A DNA stretch of 37,881 bases from an uncultured Lachnospiraceae bacterium (GTDB lineage: Bacteria > Bacillota > Clostridia > Lachnospirales > Lachnospiraceae): contig CATXUX010000034.1 in assembly GCA_958402795.1 (NCBI GenBank), forward strand, positions 1 through 37,881. The letters run 5' to 3'. The notes under the pieces were generated by a model. That model did not search any database. It was not told where the DNA came from and was given only the letters and a program-made list of their open reading frames with translations. Of the stretch, positions 7,861 to 14,856 are shown piece by piece; the stretch's first letter is position 1, and each line of letters opens with the position of its first letter. Position numbers and translations under genes: made by a program.

Positions 7861-8091
7861 TTATGCGGACTTCTCTACCTGAATCATCTCAGCGTCCGCC
7901 TTGCGCAGCGACAGTTCATACCCTCTGACGGTCACTTCCACCGGATCGCCGAGCGGAGCCACTTTGCGTACATAGATCTCAACGCCCTTTGTGATCCCCA
8001 TATCCATAATTCTTCTCTTGACCGGTCCTTCCCCTGTGAGTTTTGTAACCCTTACGGTTTCTCCACAGGCAACATCTCTTAATGTTTCCAT
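7861..8091 (-). CDS. feoA: FeoA-family protein (second copy, next to feoB)
   Basis: A 76-residue SH3-like FeoA domain that is thought to assist FeoB in Fe(II) uptake. Recognizable features are METLRDVACGETVRV at the start, then VKRRIMDMGITKGVEIYVRKVAPLGDPVEVTVRGYELSLRKADA. This is the usual R-L-x-x-G-x-x-x-G-x-x-V core ending in the DP-E-x-x-x-x-G-x-x-x-x-L-R pattern. The ATG at 8091 was chosen because it gives the normal domain start and has AGAAGG upstream; a TTG at 8124 would add eleven residues. It lies 29 bases after the first feoA gene and 74 bases before feoB. Confidence 0.9.
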   Translation of the reverse strand: METLRDVACGETVRVTKLTGEGPVKRRIMDMGITKGVEIYVRKVAPLGDPVEVTVRGYELSLRKADAEMIQVEKSA

Positions 8092-8120
8092 CCTCAAATC
8101 CCTTCTTTCTGGCATTTTTT

Positions 8121-8333
8121 TCAAACCATGATCCGGTTCGCCATGTCTTTCCCAATTGCTACTCTGGAATCTTTTACATTCACGATCAGATTTCCGCCGA
8201 CTTCTGACACAACAGTCACGGTTCCTCCCACGACGAATCCGAGACCTTCCAGAAATCTTCTGGTTTCTTCTTTTCCCCCTACCTTTTTAATAATACTCTC
8301 TTCCCCGGTATTAGCCATTGTGAGCGGCATCAT
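8121..8333 (-). CDS. feoA: FeoA-family protein (first copy)
   Basis: A 70-residue FeoA-like protein. The core TRRFLEGLGFVVGGTVTVVSEVGGNLIVNVKDSRVAIGKDMANRIMV carries the SH3-like pattern but diverges from the second copy, so it is not a recent duplication. The first ATG of an ATGATG pair at 8333 was chosen because GGAAGG lies seven bases upstream. A longer frame from 8372 would start in the promoter region. Paired FeoA proteins before FeoB are common in Clostridia. The gene is served by the promoter at 8391-8419. Confidence 0.85.
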   Translation of the reverse strand: MMPLTMANTGEESIIKKVGGKEETRRFLEGLGFVVGGTVTVVSEVGGNLIVNVKDSRVAIGKDMANRIMV

Positions 8334-8352
8334 ATCACACCTTCCATTCCTG

Positions 8353-8448
8353 TTATTGAGAAAAAATTCCATTAACGTTTGCCATAGGTTAGTTTACGCT
8401 CATCAACGTTAGATGTCAATATCTCTTATTGAGATTTTTTCTCAATAA
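8353..8448 (-). promoter_or_regulatory. feoA promoter with operator copy 2 and flanking palindromes
   Basis: On the minus strand: TTGACA (8419-8414), a 17-bp spacer and TAAACT (8396-8391). The plus-strand sequence GTTAGTTTACGCTCA at 8389-8403 overlaps the -10 and matches 12 of 15 bases of the palindrome upstream of DUF2325. TTATTGAGA-N5-TCTCAATAA at 8426-8448 flanks the -35, and a second TTATTGAGAAAAAA lies at 8353-8366. The short direct repeats AACGTTGATG and AACGTTAATG also flank the -10. The 8426-8448 stem could instead serve as a weak terminator for DUF2325. Confidence 0.6.
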
Positions 8449-8452
8449 ATCA

Positions 8453-8737
8453 CTATTCACAGCAGCAATTTTCAAGAATCTCTGTCAGAGCGTTTCCACT
8501 GCTTGTGTGACAGCGCACAACATCGGTTCTGGAACTGTCAATCTCATCCAGCGCGGCACGTACCATCTTGTGGGATACCGTATTTGTAAACAAAACTAAC
8601 AGATCCGGACTGCCGATCTGCTTATCAAAGTCTGCCCTCATCTGTGTAAAGACCTTCACTTTGCATTTATATGATTTACATATTTTTTTATACTGGGCGA
8701 CCATTCTGTCGTGCCCGCCGACGATTACTATACTCAT
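8453..8737 (-). CDS. DUF2325 protein of the feo cluster
   Basis: A 94-residue protein of the DUF2325 type. It begins MSIVIVGGHDRMVAQYKKIC, a Rossmann-like GGH start, continues with a central DLLVLFTNTVSHKMVRAA and ends in GNALTEILENCCCE with three cysteines. Members are found next to iron transport genes in Firmicutes; the function is unknown. The conserved VSHKM and the terminal cysteines could bind metal, which is inference. The ATG at 8737 has AGGAGG upstream. It is the first gene of the feo block and has its own strong promoter and operator. Confidence 0.85.
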   Translation of the reverse strand: MSIVIVGGHDRMVAQYKKICKSYKCKVKVFTQMRADFDKQIGSPDLLVLFTNTVSHKMVRAALDEIDSSRTDVVRCHTSSGNALTEILENCCCE

Positions 8738-8813
8738 ATGAACCTCCTGACTGCGCTGTACCGCATCATGAAATAGAATCTAGAAATCTACAGTTTCGCT
8801 TGTAACTTGTGTT

Positions 8814-8877
8814 GCAATATGAGTTAGCTTAAGCTAACTCATATTGCCAGTATACCTCTTTGTTGGGAAATTGTCAA
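8814..8877 (-). promoter_or_regulatory. Strong promoter plus 34-bp palindromic operator (copy 1) for DUF2325/feo
   Basis: On the minus strand: TTGACA (8877-8872), a 17-bp spacer and TATACT (8854-8849). One base further begins a perfect palindrome with 17-bp arms (8814-8847), with core GAGTTAGCTTAAGCTAACTC at 8821-8840. It would cover the transcription start, so a repressor is expected. The GTTAG...CTAAC halves recall DtxR/IdeR-type boxes, but the spacing differs. The -35 box overlaps the end of the ATPase gene. Confidence 0.8.
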
Positions 8878-10757
8878 TCTAAAAATTTTCCCTTCCAGTT
8901 CAGCAGCAATGCCGAATTGATGATCACCAGCACAGAACCTGCATTGTGAACCAGCGCGCCGACTACAGGATTCAGGATGCCGGTGATTGCCAGCGTAATC
9001 GCGATAAAGTTTAACGTCAGAGAAAAGGTGATGTTCAGCTTGATCGTTTTCATCATCCGTTTCGAAAGAGCCAGAAGATGTGGAAGTTCTTTCACTTCAT
9101 CATCTACCAGTGCAATATCGGCGGCATCCACGGCAATATCACTGCCAACCCCGCCCATGGCGATTCCCACATCCGCTCTCTTCAGGGCAGGCGCGTCGTT
9201 CACACCATCTCCGATCATACATACTGCTTCTTTCTTTTCCTGATAAAAGCGGATCCATTTCAGCTTATCCTCCGGGAGACAGTCCGCGTGAACTGCATCA
9301 ATATGAAGCTGTTTTGCGATCGCAGACGCGGCATTTTGATGATCTCCCGTAAGAAGAACCGGCTCTGCGCCGATCTGTTTCAGTGCCTGGATCATTGCCC
9401 TGCTTTCTTTTCGGACCGTGTCTGCAAGTACAATATATCCTGCCGGCTCATCGTCTGCCGTCACATAGATCACCGTACTTCCCTCCGCCAGATATTTTCC
9501 GGCTCCTGCCGCCAGAGAATCAGATACCGAAACTGCATCTTCTTTGCAGATCATCCTCTCATTTCCCGCTTTGATCCGGATTCCATCCACCACTGCCGTA
9601 ACACCCTCGCCGGGAATCATATGAAACTCTTCCGCCGCCTTTAACTGCATCCCATAGCACTTCACGATTGCCTTGCCGAGCGGGTGCTCCGAAAACTGTT
9701 CCGCCGCGGCAGTCAGTGCGAAAATATCTTCCTTCTCATATCCGGAGACACTTTCTACCGCTACAACCTCCGGCGTTCCATACGTCAGTGTGCCTGTTTT
9801 ATCAAATGTAATTCTGGATACATTCGCCAGACGTTCCAGTGCATCCCCCTCTCTGACAAGAAACCCATGTCTGGTCGCATTGCCAATGGCGGCCATGATG
9901 GCAGTAGGCGTTGCCAGAACCAGCGCACACGGACAGAATACGACAAGAATGGTCACGGCTCGAATGATTTCTCCGGATATCAGCCAGGTAAGTGCAGCGG
10001 CAGCCAGCGCCGTTACTACAATCCAGGTGGCCCACCTGTCGGCAAGACCGACGATTTTCGCCTTTCCCGCATCAGCCGACTGAACCAGGCGGATCATTCT
10101 CTGTATAGAGCTGTCCTCGCCGACTTTTGTTGCCTTCATCTCAAAAGTTCCGAACTGGTTGACCGTGCCAGAAGAAACCATATCTCCCGTTCCCTTGTCT
10201 ACCGGCAGGGATTCTCCGGTCATGACCGCCTGATTGATCGACGTTTGCCCGGATATGATCACCCCGTCCACCGGGACTGTTTCCCCGGGAAGTACCCGCA
10301 GCAGGTCGCCTGCCTGAACTTGTTTAGCGGCAACGATTTTTTCTTCCCCTGTGTCTGTTCTGATGACTCTGGCTGTCTGCGGCGTCAGATGTACCAGCTT
10401 CTCAATCCCGGCACGTGCCTTCGCGACAGTCAGTTCCTCCAGCAGGGAACCAAGCTGCATGATAAACGCCACTTCTCCCGCCGCAAAATCTTCCCCAATA
10501 CAAATTGATGCGATCAGCGCCAGAGAAACCAGCACATCTGCTTTAATGTCAAACGCTGTCACAAGACCGATCACAGCCTCCAGAATAATCGGAACTCCGC
10601 AGAGTATCACAGATACCCATGCCGCATCAAAAGGCAGTATCTCCAGATCAAGCAAACTGACGAGCAAAGCAATTCCGGAAATAATCAATAAGGTGACGTC
10701 CTTTTTCACACCGCCAAGCTCCAACATCTCCTCTAATTTCCGCATGAAATTTTTCAT
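8874..10757 (-). CDS. P1B-type heavy-metal ATPase
   Basis: A 627-residue metal efflux pump. Visible motifs are TGES at about residue 180, the membrane metal site CPC at 275-277, the phosphorylated Asp319 in DKTGTLT, the SEHP motif at 356-359 and GDGVNDAPALKRADVG. There is no N-terminal HMA domain; the protein starts with a short amphipathic stretch. The last membrane helix reads HNAGSVLVIINSALLL, which is neither the usual copper form nor the HEGST of the cobalt/iron group, so the metal is uncertain. CPC allows Cu or Zn/Cd. The ATG at 10757 was chosen because of AAGGAGGG upstream. The promoter carries CsoR-like repeats. Confidence 0.9.
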   Translation of the reverse strand: MKNFMRKLEEMLELGGVKKDVTLLIISGIALLVSLLDLEILPFDAAWVSVILCGVPIILEAVIGLVTAFDIKADVLVSLALIASICIGEDFAAGEVAFIMQLGSLLEELTVAKARAGIEKLVHLTPQTARVIRTDTGEEKIVAAKQVQAGDLLRVLPGETVPVDGVIISGQTSINQAVMTGESLPVDKGTGDMVSSGTVNQFGTFEMKATKVGEDSSIQRMIRLVQSADAGKAKIVGLADRWATWIVVTALAAAALTWLISGEIIRAVTILVVFCPCALVLATPTAIMAAIGNATRHGFLVREGDALERLANVSRITFDKTGTLTYGTPEVVAVESVSGYEKEDIFALTAAAEQFSEHPLGKAIVKCYGMQLKAAEEFHMIPGEGVTAVVDGIRIKAGNERMICKEDAVSVSDSLAAGAGKYLAEGSTVIYVTADDEPAGYIVLADTVRKESRAMIQALKQIGAEPVLLTGDHQNAASAIAKQLHIDAVHADCLPEDKLKWIRFYQEKKEAVCMIGDGVNDAPALKRADVGIAMGGVGSDIAVDAADIALVDDEVKELPHLLALSKRMMKTIKLNITFSLTLNFIAITLAITGILNPVVGALVHNAGSVLVIINSALLLNWKGKFLD

Positions 10758-10772
10758 ATAATCCCTCCTTCT

Positions 10773-10829
10773 CAATACCATTAGGGGTATTGGTATGATT
10801 ATTATACATATAGGGGTATAGGTTGTCAA
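10773..10829 (-). promoter_or_regulatory. ATPase promoter with CsoR-like operators
   Basis: On the minus strand there is a consensus promoter: TTGACA (10829-10824), a 17-bp spacer and TATAAT (10806-10801). The plus strand shows TAGGGGTAT at 10782-10790 and again at 10811-10819, the latter inside the spacer. Around the first copy, CAATACC (10773-10779) and GGTATTG (10786-10792) form an inverted repeat. G-tract half sites flanked by TA-rich sequence are typical of CsoR/RcnR-family operators, which would mean metal-induced efflux. Confidence 0.65.
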
Positions 10830-10837
10830 GTTGTAAA

Positions 10838-10900
10838 AAAATAAACCGGGTAACCCAACTTACTGTAAATCACAGCATCTCAGATTCTCCCGGTTCATTT
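10838..10900 (-). terminator. Terminator of the ArsC/Spx-like gene
   Basis: The minus-strand transcript has AACCGGG (10895-10889), an inner CTGT/ACAG hairpin, CCCGGTT (10850-10844) and then a run rich in T (ATTTTTTT). It lies directly after the ArsC/Spx-like gene and before the ATPase promoter. Confidence 0.7.
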
Positions 10901-10921
10901 TAGCAACACTTACTTGCAGCT

Positions 10922-11278
10922 TTATTCTGTTTTAAATCTTTCTTCCCAGTCCTTTTCCCGGAATCCTGTCAGGACAAAATCATCCCCCACAACAAGTGGA
11001 CGCTTTACCAGCATTCCGTCCGTTGCAAGCAGCTCCAACTGCTCCTCTTCGCTCATCCCGGGAAGTCTGTCCTTTAATTTCATTTCTTTATAAAGTACGC
11101 CGCTCGTATTAAAGAAACGCTTCAGCGGAAGACCACTTTTTTGATACCACGCTTCCAGCTCCGCCCTCGACGGATTCTGCGTCTTGATATCACGCTCCTC
11201 ATAAGCGATTCCTCTTTCATCCAGCCATTTCTTCGCCTTTTGGCATGTACTGCATCTCGGATAATAAATAAACAACAT
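10922..11278 (-). CDS. ArsC/Spx-family thioredoxin-fold protein
   Basis: This 118-residue protein belongs to the arsenate reductase-like family (ArsC/Spx/YffB). It starts MLFIYYPRCSTCQKAKKWL, with a CxxC pair at residues 9 and 12, and contains the family's KRPLVV motif near the end followed by GFREKDWEE. Spx members bind RNA polymerase, others reduce arsenate; the Arg-Pro motif and length do not decide between them, and no arsenic genes are nearby, so a YffB/Spx-like role is more likely. The start has AAAGGAGAG upstream. A terminator follows. Confidence 0.85.
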   Translation of the reverse strand: MLFIYYPRCSTCQKAKKWLDERGIAYEERDIKTQNPSRAELEAWYQKSGLPLKRFFNTSGVLYKEMKLKDRLPGMSEEEQLELLATDGMLVKRPLVVGDDFVLTGFREKDWEERFKTE

Positions 11279-11308
11279 CTGACTTTCTCTCCTTTGCGTT
11301 TTTAAGAC

Positions 11309-11336
11309 ATTGTACCATATTCACTAAGTTCGTGAA
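11309..11336 (-). promoter_or_regulatory. Possible promoter and operator for the ArsC/Spx-like gene
   Basis: On the minus strand a -10-like TACAAT lies at 11314-11309. An inverted repeat TTCAC-N7-GTGAA (11320-11336) lies immediately upstream, where the spacer would be. The -35 is poor (TTTCAC). Support is weak. Confidence 0.3.
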
Positions 11337-11354
11337 AGTCCTGGCCAAATGTTC

Positions 11355-12284
11355 CTATTCAGCCGAACCAGTCATACCGGCATCCGTCAAAAATGTAGTA
11401 TAATCTCCCACACTGAGATGGAAGCCACTGGAAAATACCATATCCAGTCCTGATTTCATCTGGTCAATTCCTTCCTGAATTTCCGGATCTGCCGGGTCGA
11501 TCATCGCAATCTGCTCATCTGTGAAGCCAGAGATTTTTTGAACAATCGCCAGACAACACATCGTCTTTTCCTCTTCTGAAGCTGCATTCCAGTCAGCCGA
11601 CGTCCAATTCAGATAGTCGTTTCCATAATCAGTTCCACTTCCCTGCATCAAGGTGTCCGGAACTGCAAACATAATCTGTGTGATTTGAGTGATTTCCTCC
11701 GGATCATAGCTATATACATACTCTTCATCATGTATCAGATGGAACTGAAAAGTCTGTGCTTCCCCATATGTCTGTTCTTCCACCGCCTCATCCACGGCTT
11801 CCAGAAAGGCTGTTTCTGCAAATTCCCAAGTGCTGTCCATATCCACTGTTCCGGATGAAGCCAACGCTTTCTCTATGACCTTATCCATGGTAAGGGTAAA
11901 AAGATCCGACGGATACACTGCAATATCTACCGTATAATTGTCTTCCTCATCTTTAAGTGAATCCAGAATTTCATACTTTCCGGACGCCAGCATTTTCTTT
12001 GCCATTTCCACATAATTCTCTGAAAATTCACTGCTAAAACCAAGTTCTACAAACTCCTCGCTAAATTCCTTCAGCATTTCATTATATTCTTTTTCAACCT
12101 CGGCTGCATCTTCTCCCGAAAGCGCCACATAGTCTTCAACGTCTCCCTGCAAAGCAAGCTTCATAACGGCATCTGTCACCTGTTCCGGGTCAATCTCCGC
12201 CTTTTTACTACAACCCGCCGTTCCGACTGTCAGCATCAGCATTACTGCACATAAAACGGCACATACTCTGTTCCACTTTTTCAT
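11355..12284 (-). CDS. Secreted lipoprotein of unknown function
   Basis: A 309-residue lipoprotein. The signal peptide MKKWNRVCAVLCAVMLMLTV ends in the lipobox TAGC with lipid-carrying Cys25. The rest is very acidic, mainly helical (many Glu and Asp), with an aromatic central part, and has no catalytic motif I recognize. It resembles the many DUF-type lipoproteins of Firmicutes whose N-terminal domain has an alternating ...VxDAVMKLALQGDVEDYVAL pattern. The ATG at 12284 was chosen for AGGAGGGG upstream and for the signal peptide. It is divergent from the ABC uptake operon and may be independent of it. Confidence 0.75.
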   Translation of the reverse strand: MKKWNRVCAVLCAVMLMLTVGTAGCSKKAEIDPEQVTDAVMKLALQGDVEDYVALSGEDAAEVEKEYNEMLKEFSEEFVELGFSSEFSENYVEMAKKMLASGKYEILDSLKDEEDNYTVDIAVYPSDLFTLTMDKVIEKALASSGTVDMDSTWEFAETAFLEAVDEAVEEQTYGEAQTFQFHLIHDEEYVYSYDPEEITQITQIMFAVPDTLMQGSGTDYGNDYLNWTSADWNAASEEEKTMCCLAIVQKISGFTDEQIAMIDPADPEIQEGIDQMKSGLDMVFSSGFHLSVGDYTTFLTDAGMTGSAE

Positions 12285-12440
12285 AATCGCCCCTCCTGAT
12301 CTTTGTACTGCCGGATATTTTATAAACAAATTTTACCATCAGTCCTTAGGAATTGCAAGCAGGCACTTTATTCGTAATCTGGTTCCTGTAATCTCATTAG
12401 TTCTCTGTCTTCCGTCCTGCACAGAAGACTCTTTTGGTTT

Positions 12441-12495
12441 TGCAGTTGAAACCTTTGCTTATGCAGTTGATATCACGTTTAAAATCTGCTATCAT
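12441..12495 (+). promoter_or_regulatory. Promoter of the ABC uptake operon with direct repeats
   Basis: Promoter TTGATA (12467-12472), a 17-bp spacer and TATCAT (12490-12495). TGCAGTTGA occurs at 12441-12449 and 12462-12470, exactly 21 bp apart, and the second copy overlaps the -35. That spacing puts both on one DNA face, as for an AraC-type activator. Confidence 0.55.
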
Positions 12496-12541
12496 CATAA
12501 CATAGGAGTTACACAACACATTTAAAGGGTGAAATCAAAAC

Positions 12542-13744
12542 ATGATAAAAAAAATATTTTTTAATTTAAAGAAAGGATTTTATGTCTGCCGGCATATGCT
12601 ATTACCGCTGCTTCTGATCGTGTCTCTGCTCACCGGCTGCGGCAGTACGCCGGATGATACTGGGAGCAGTCAAGCCAGGCAGACAGATGCAGACGTCCCT
12701 GTCATTGATGGTCTTACCTATGAATCCACAATGGATCTGTCCTATGCGGAGTGTTTCGATGTTTACTATTACAGCGGCGGCTATGCGCTGATCGATGTGC
12801 ACGACAGCGCGCAATATCTGGTAGTCCCGGAAGGTGCAGAAGTTCCGGATCATCTTTCGGAAGAGATCATCGTACTGCAGCAGCCTCTTGACCATATCTA
12901 TCTGGCAGCGACCTCTGCAATGGCTCTGTTTGATTCGCTGGATGCACTGGATTCCATCCGTTTTTCCGGTACGCAGGCATCCGGGTGGTATGTAGAAAAC
13001 GCATCTGCCGCAATGGAGCGCGGGGATATTTTGTTCGCCGGAAAGTACAGTGAACCGGATTATGAACTGCTCATAGATGAAGGCTGTGACCTCGCAGTGG
13101 AATCCACAATGATCCTTCACACGCCGAAGGTGCAGGAAATGCTGGAATCGCTCGATATCCCGGTATTTACCGACCGGTCCAGCTACGAGTCCCACCCGCT
13201 TGGCAGAACTGAATGGATCCGTCTCTACTCAGTCCTTGTTGACAAAGAAGAGACAGCGGATGAATTTTTCCAGACACAGGAAGCGATTATAGAAAATCTG
13301 GAAGATTTTGAAAACACAGAAAAAACTGTCGCTTTTTTCTATGTCAGTACAAATGGAACAGTCATTGTCCGAAAAACTGATGACTATATCCCGCGTATGA
13401 TCGAGATTGCCGGCGGCAGATATATTTTTGATGATCTGACAAATGAGGAAAGCAGCAGCGCCGCAGTGAATCTGACCATGGAAGAATTTTATGCACAGGC
13501 GGCGGACGCAGACTATCTCGTATACAACTCCAGCATCGACAATGCTTTAACAAGTATAGATGAACTGCTTGCAAAAGACGAGCTATTTGCTGATTTTCGG
13601 GCGGTACAGGAGGGGAATGTCTGGTGTACCGGCAAGTATCTGTATCAGGCAACCGATATTCTCGGAGAGATGATCAAGGACTTTCACTTGATGCTGACAG
13701 ACGGCAGTCCGGAGGAAATGACGTTTTTATATCACGTAGACTGA
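12542..13744 (+). CDS. ABC substrate-binding lipoprotein, iron-complex/corrinoid type
   Basis: This 400-residue lipoprotein captures the ligand outside the cell for the permease encoded next. The signal peptide ends in LLTGC with lipid Cys33. The mature part has the two-lobe Peripla_BP_2 pattern: PLDHIYLAATSAMALFDSLDALDSIRFSG in the first lobe, EGCDLAVESTMILHTPKVQEMLESLDIPVF, a linking helix (SVLVDKEETADEFFQTQEAIIENL) and GGRYIFDDLTNEES...LTMEEFYAQAADADYLVY in the second lobe. The ligand (siderophore, haem or corrinoid) cannot be told; no cobalamin riboswitch is visible upstream. AAAGGGTG lies upstream of the chosen ATG. The permease gene follows 68 bp downstream. Confidence 0.9.
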   Translation: MIKKIFFNLKKGFYVCRHMLLPLLLIVSLLTGCGSTPDDTGSSQARQTDADVPVIDGLTYESTMDLSYAECFDVYYYSGGYALIDVHDSAQYLVVPEGAEVPDHLSEEIIVLQQPLDHIYLAATSAMALFDSLDALDSIRFSGTQASGWYVENASAAMERGDILFAGKYSEPDYELLIDEGCDLAVESTMILHTPKVQEMLESLDIPVFTDRSSYESHPLGRTEWIRLYSVLVDKEETADEFFQTQEAIIENLEDFENTEKTVAFFYVSTNGTVIVRKTDDYIPRMIEIAGGRYIFDDLTNEESSSAAVNLTMEEFYAQAADADYLVYNSSIDNALTSIDELLAKDELFADFRAVQEGNVWCTGKYLYQATDILGEMIKDFHLMLTDGSPEEMTFLYHVD

Positions 13745-13812
13745 CGTCTGAAACATCCCGGGTAACATACATGACCTTTTTGCCTTAAATGAAAATGAAC
13801 AAAGGAGAAACT

Positions 13813-14856
13813 ATGGACCAGATTACAGATTTTCACAGTGAAAATATCAGACGGCGCTCCCGCTATACGGCTGTGTTTTTGATTCTTACAGCCGCATTCT
13901 GCATTATTACAGTGCTGAATATCAACACGGGAAATGTCCGGATCTCTCTCCCTGATATCCTGCGCATCCTGTTTTTCCGTGAAGGCGATCCGGTTTCCGT
14001 CAATATTATATGGAAGATTCGTCTCCCGAGACTTCTGATGGCGGCGATTCTCGGCGGTGCCTTATCATTATCCGGTTTCCTGCTGCAGACCTTTTTTCAC
14101 AATCCGATTGCAGGACCGTATGTACTCGGAATTTCTTCCGGAGCAAAAATGGTCGTTGCTGTAACGATGATTGTTTTTCTGCAGCGTTTCCATCAGGTAT
14201 CCTCCTATACACTGATCGCAGCGGCATTCATCGGCTCCCTGGCGGCCACAGCATTGATTCTGCTTTTTTCCCGGAAAGTAAACAATATGTCCACCCTTCT
14301 GGTCGGCGGAATCATGATCGGATACATTTGTTCAGCAGTCACGGATTTCATTGTAACTTTCGCTGACGATTCCGATATTGTAAATCTTCACAACTGGTCG
14401 CAGGGAAGTTTTTCCGGTATGAGCTGGAGCAATGTCAGGATCGCGGCGCTGATCACCGGGATTGCCCTGGTCCTTACCTTTTTACTTTCCAAACCGATCG
14501 GAGCCTATCAGCTTGGGGAAGCCTATGCACGCAGCATGGGAGTCAATGTCCGGTTTTTCCGTGCAGCGCTGATTCTGCTTTCCAGTGTATTTTCCGCCTG
14601 TGTGACCGCATTTGCCGGTCCCGTGTCTTTTGTCGGTATTGCAGTTCCCTACCTCGTCAAGCAGATGCTCGGAACTTCCCGTCCGCTGGTTGTGATCCCG
14701 GCTACATTTCTCGGGGGCGCAGTGTTCTGTATGGCATGTGATCTGATCGCGCGGACGGCATTCGCTCCTTTGGAGTTGAATATCAGCACAGTAACTTCCA
14801 TCTTCGGCGCTCCGATCGTCATCTTTATGATGCTCCGGCGCAAAGATGAACGGTAA
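13813..14856 (+). CDS. FecCD-family ABC permease
   Basis: A 347-residue inner-membrane permease of the FecCD/BtuC family that forms a channel dimer for iron complexes or corrinoids. Family marks are IRLPRLLMAAILGGALSLSGFLLQTFFHNPIAGPYVLGISSGAKM near residues 64-108, then VGGIMIGYICSAVTDFI, WSQGSFSGMSW near 190 and GPVSFVGIAVPYLVKQMLG near 280. Ten membrane helices are expected. The ATG at 13813 was chosen for AAAGGAG six bases upstream; a second in-frame ATG at 13789 lacks one. It overlaps the ATPase gene by 11 bases. Confidence 0.93.
   Translation: MDQITDFHSENIRRRSRYTAVFLILTAAFCIITVLNINTGNVRISLPDILRILFFREGDPVSVNIIWKIRLPRLLMAAILGGALSLSGFLLQTFFHNPIAGPYVLGISSGAKMVVAVTMIVFLQRFHQVSSYTLIAAAFIGSLAATALILLFSRKVNNMSTLLVGGIMIGYICSAVTDFIVTFADDSDIVNLHNWSQGSFSGMSWSNVRIAALITGIALVLTFLLSKPIGAYQLGEAYARSMGVNVRFFRAALILLSSVFSACVTAFAGPVSFVGIAVPYLVKQMLGTSRPLVVIPATFLGGAVFCMACDLIARTAFAPLELNISTVTSIFGAPIVIFMMLRRKDER

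Noticed and set aside
10860..10898. A 12-codon frame (MNRENLRCCDLQ) inside the terminator next to the ATPase promoter
   Set aside because: There is no ribosome binding site and the DNA is better explained as a terminator stem.
12285..12541. A possible cobalamin riboswitch before the ABC uptake operon
   Set aside because: I looked for the B12-box and the GCCACTG-type core and found neither; only a promoter and direct repeats are visible.
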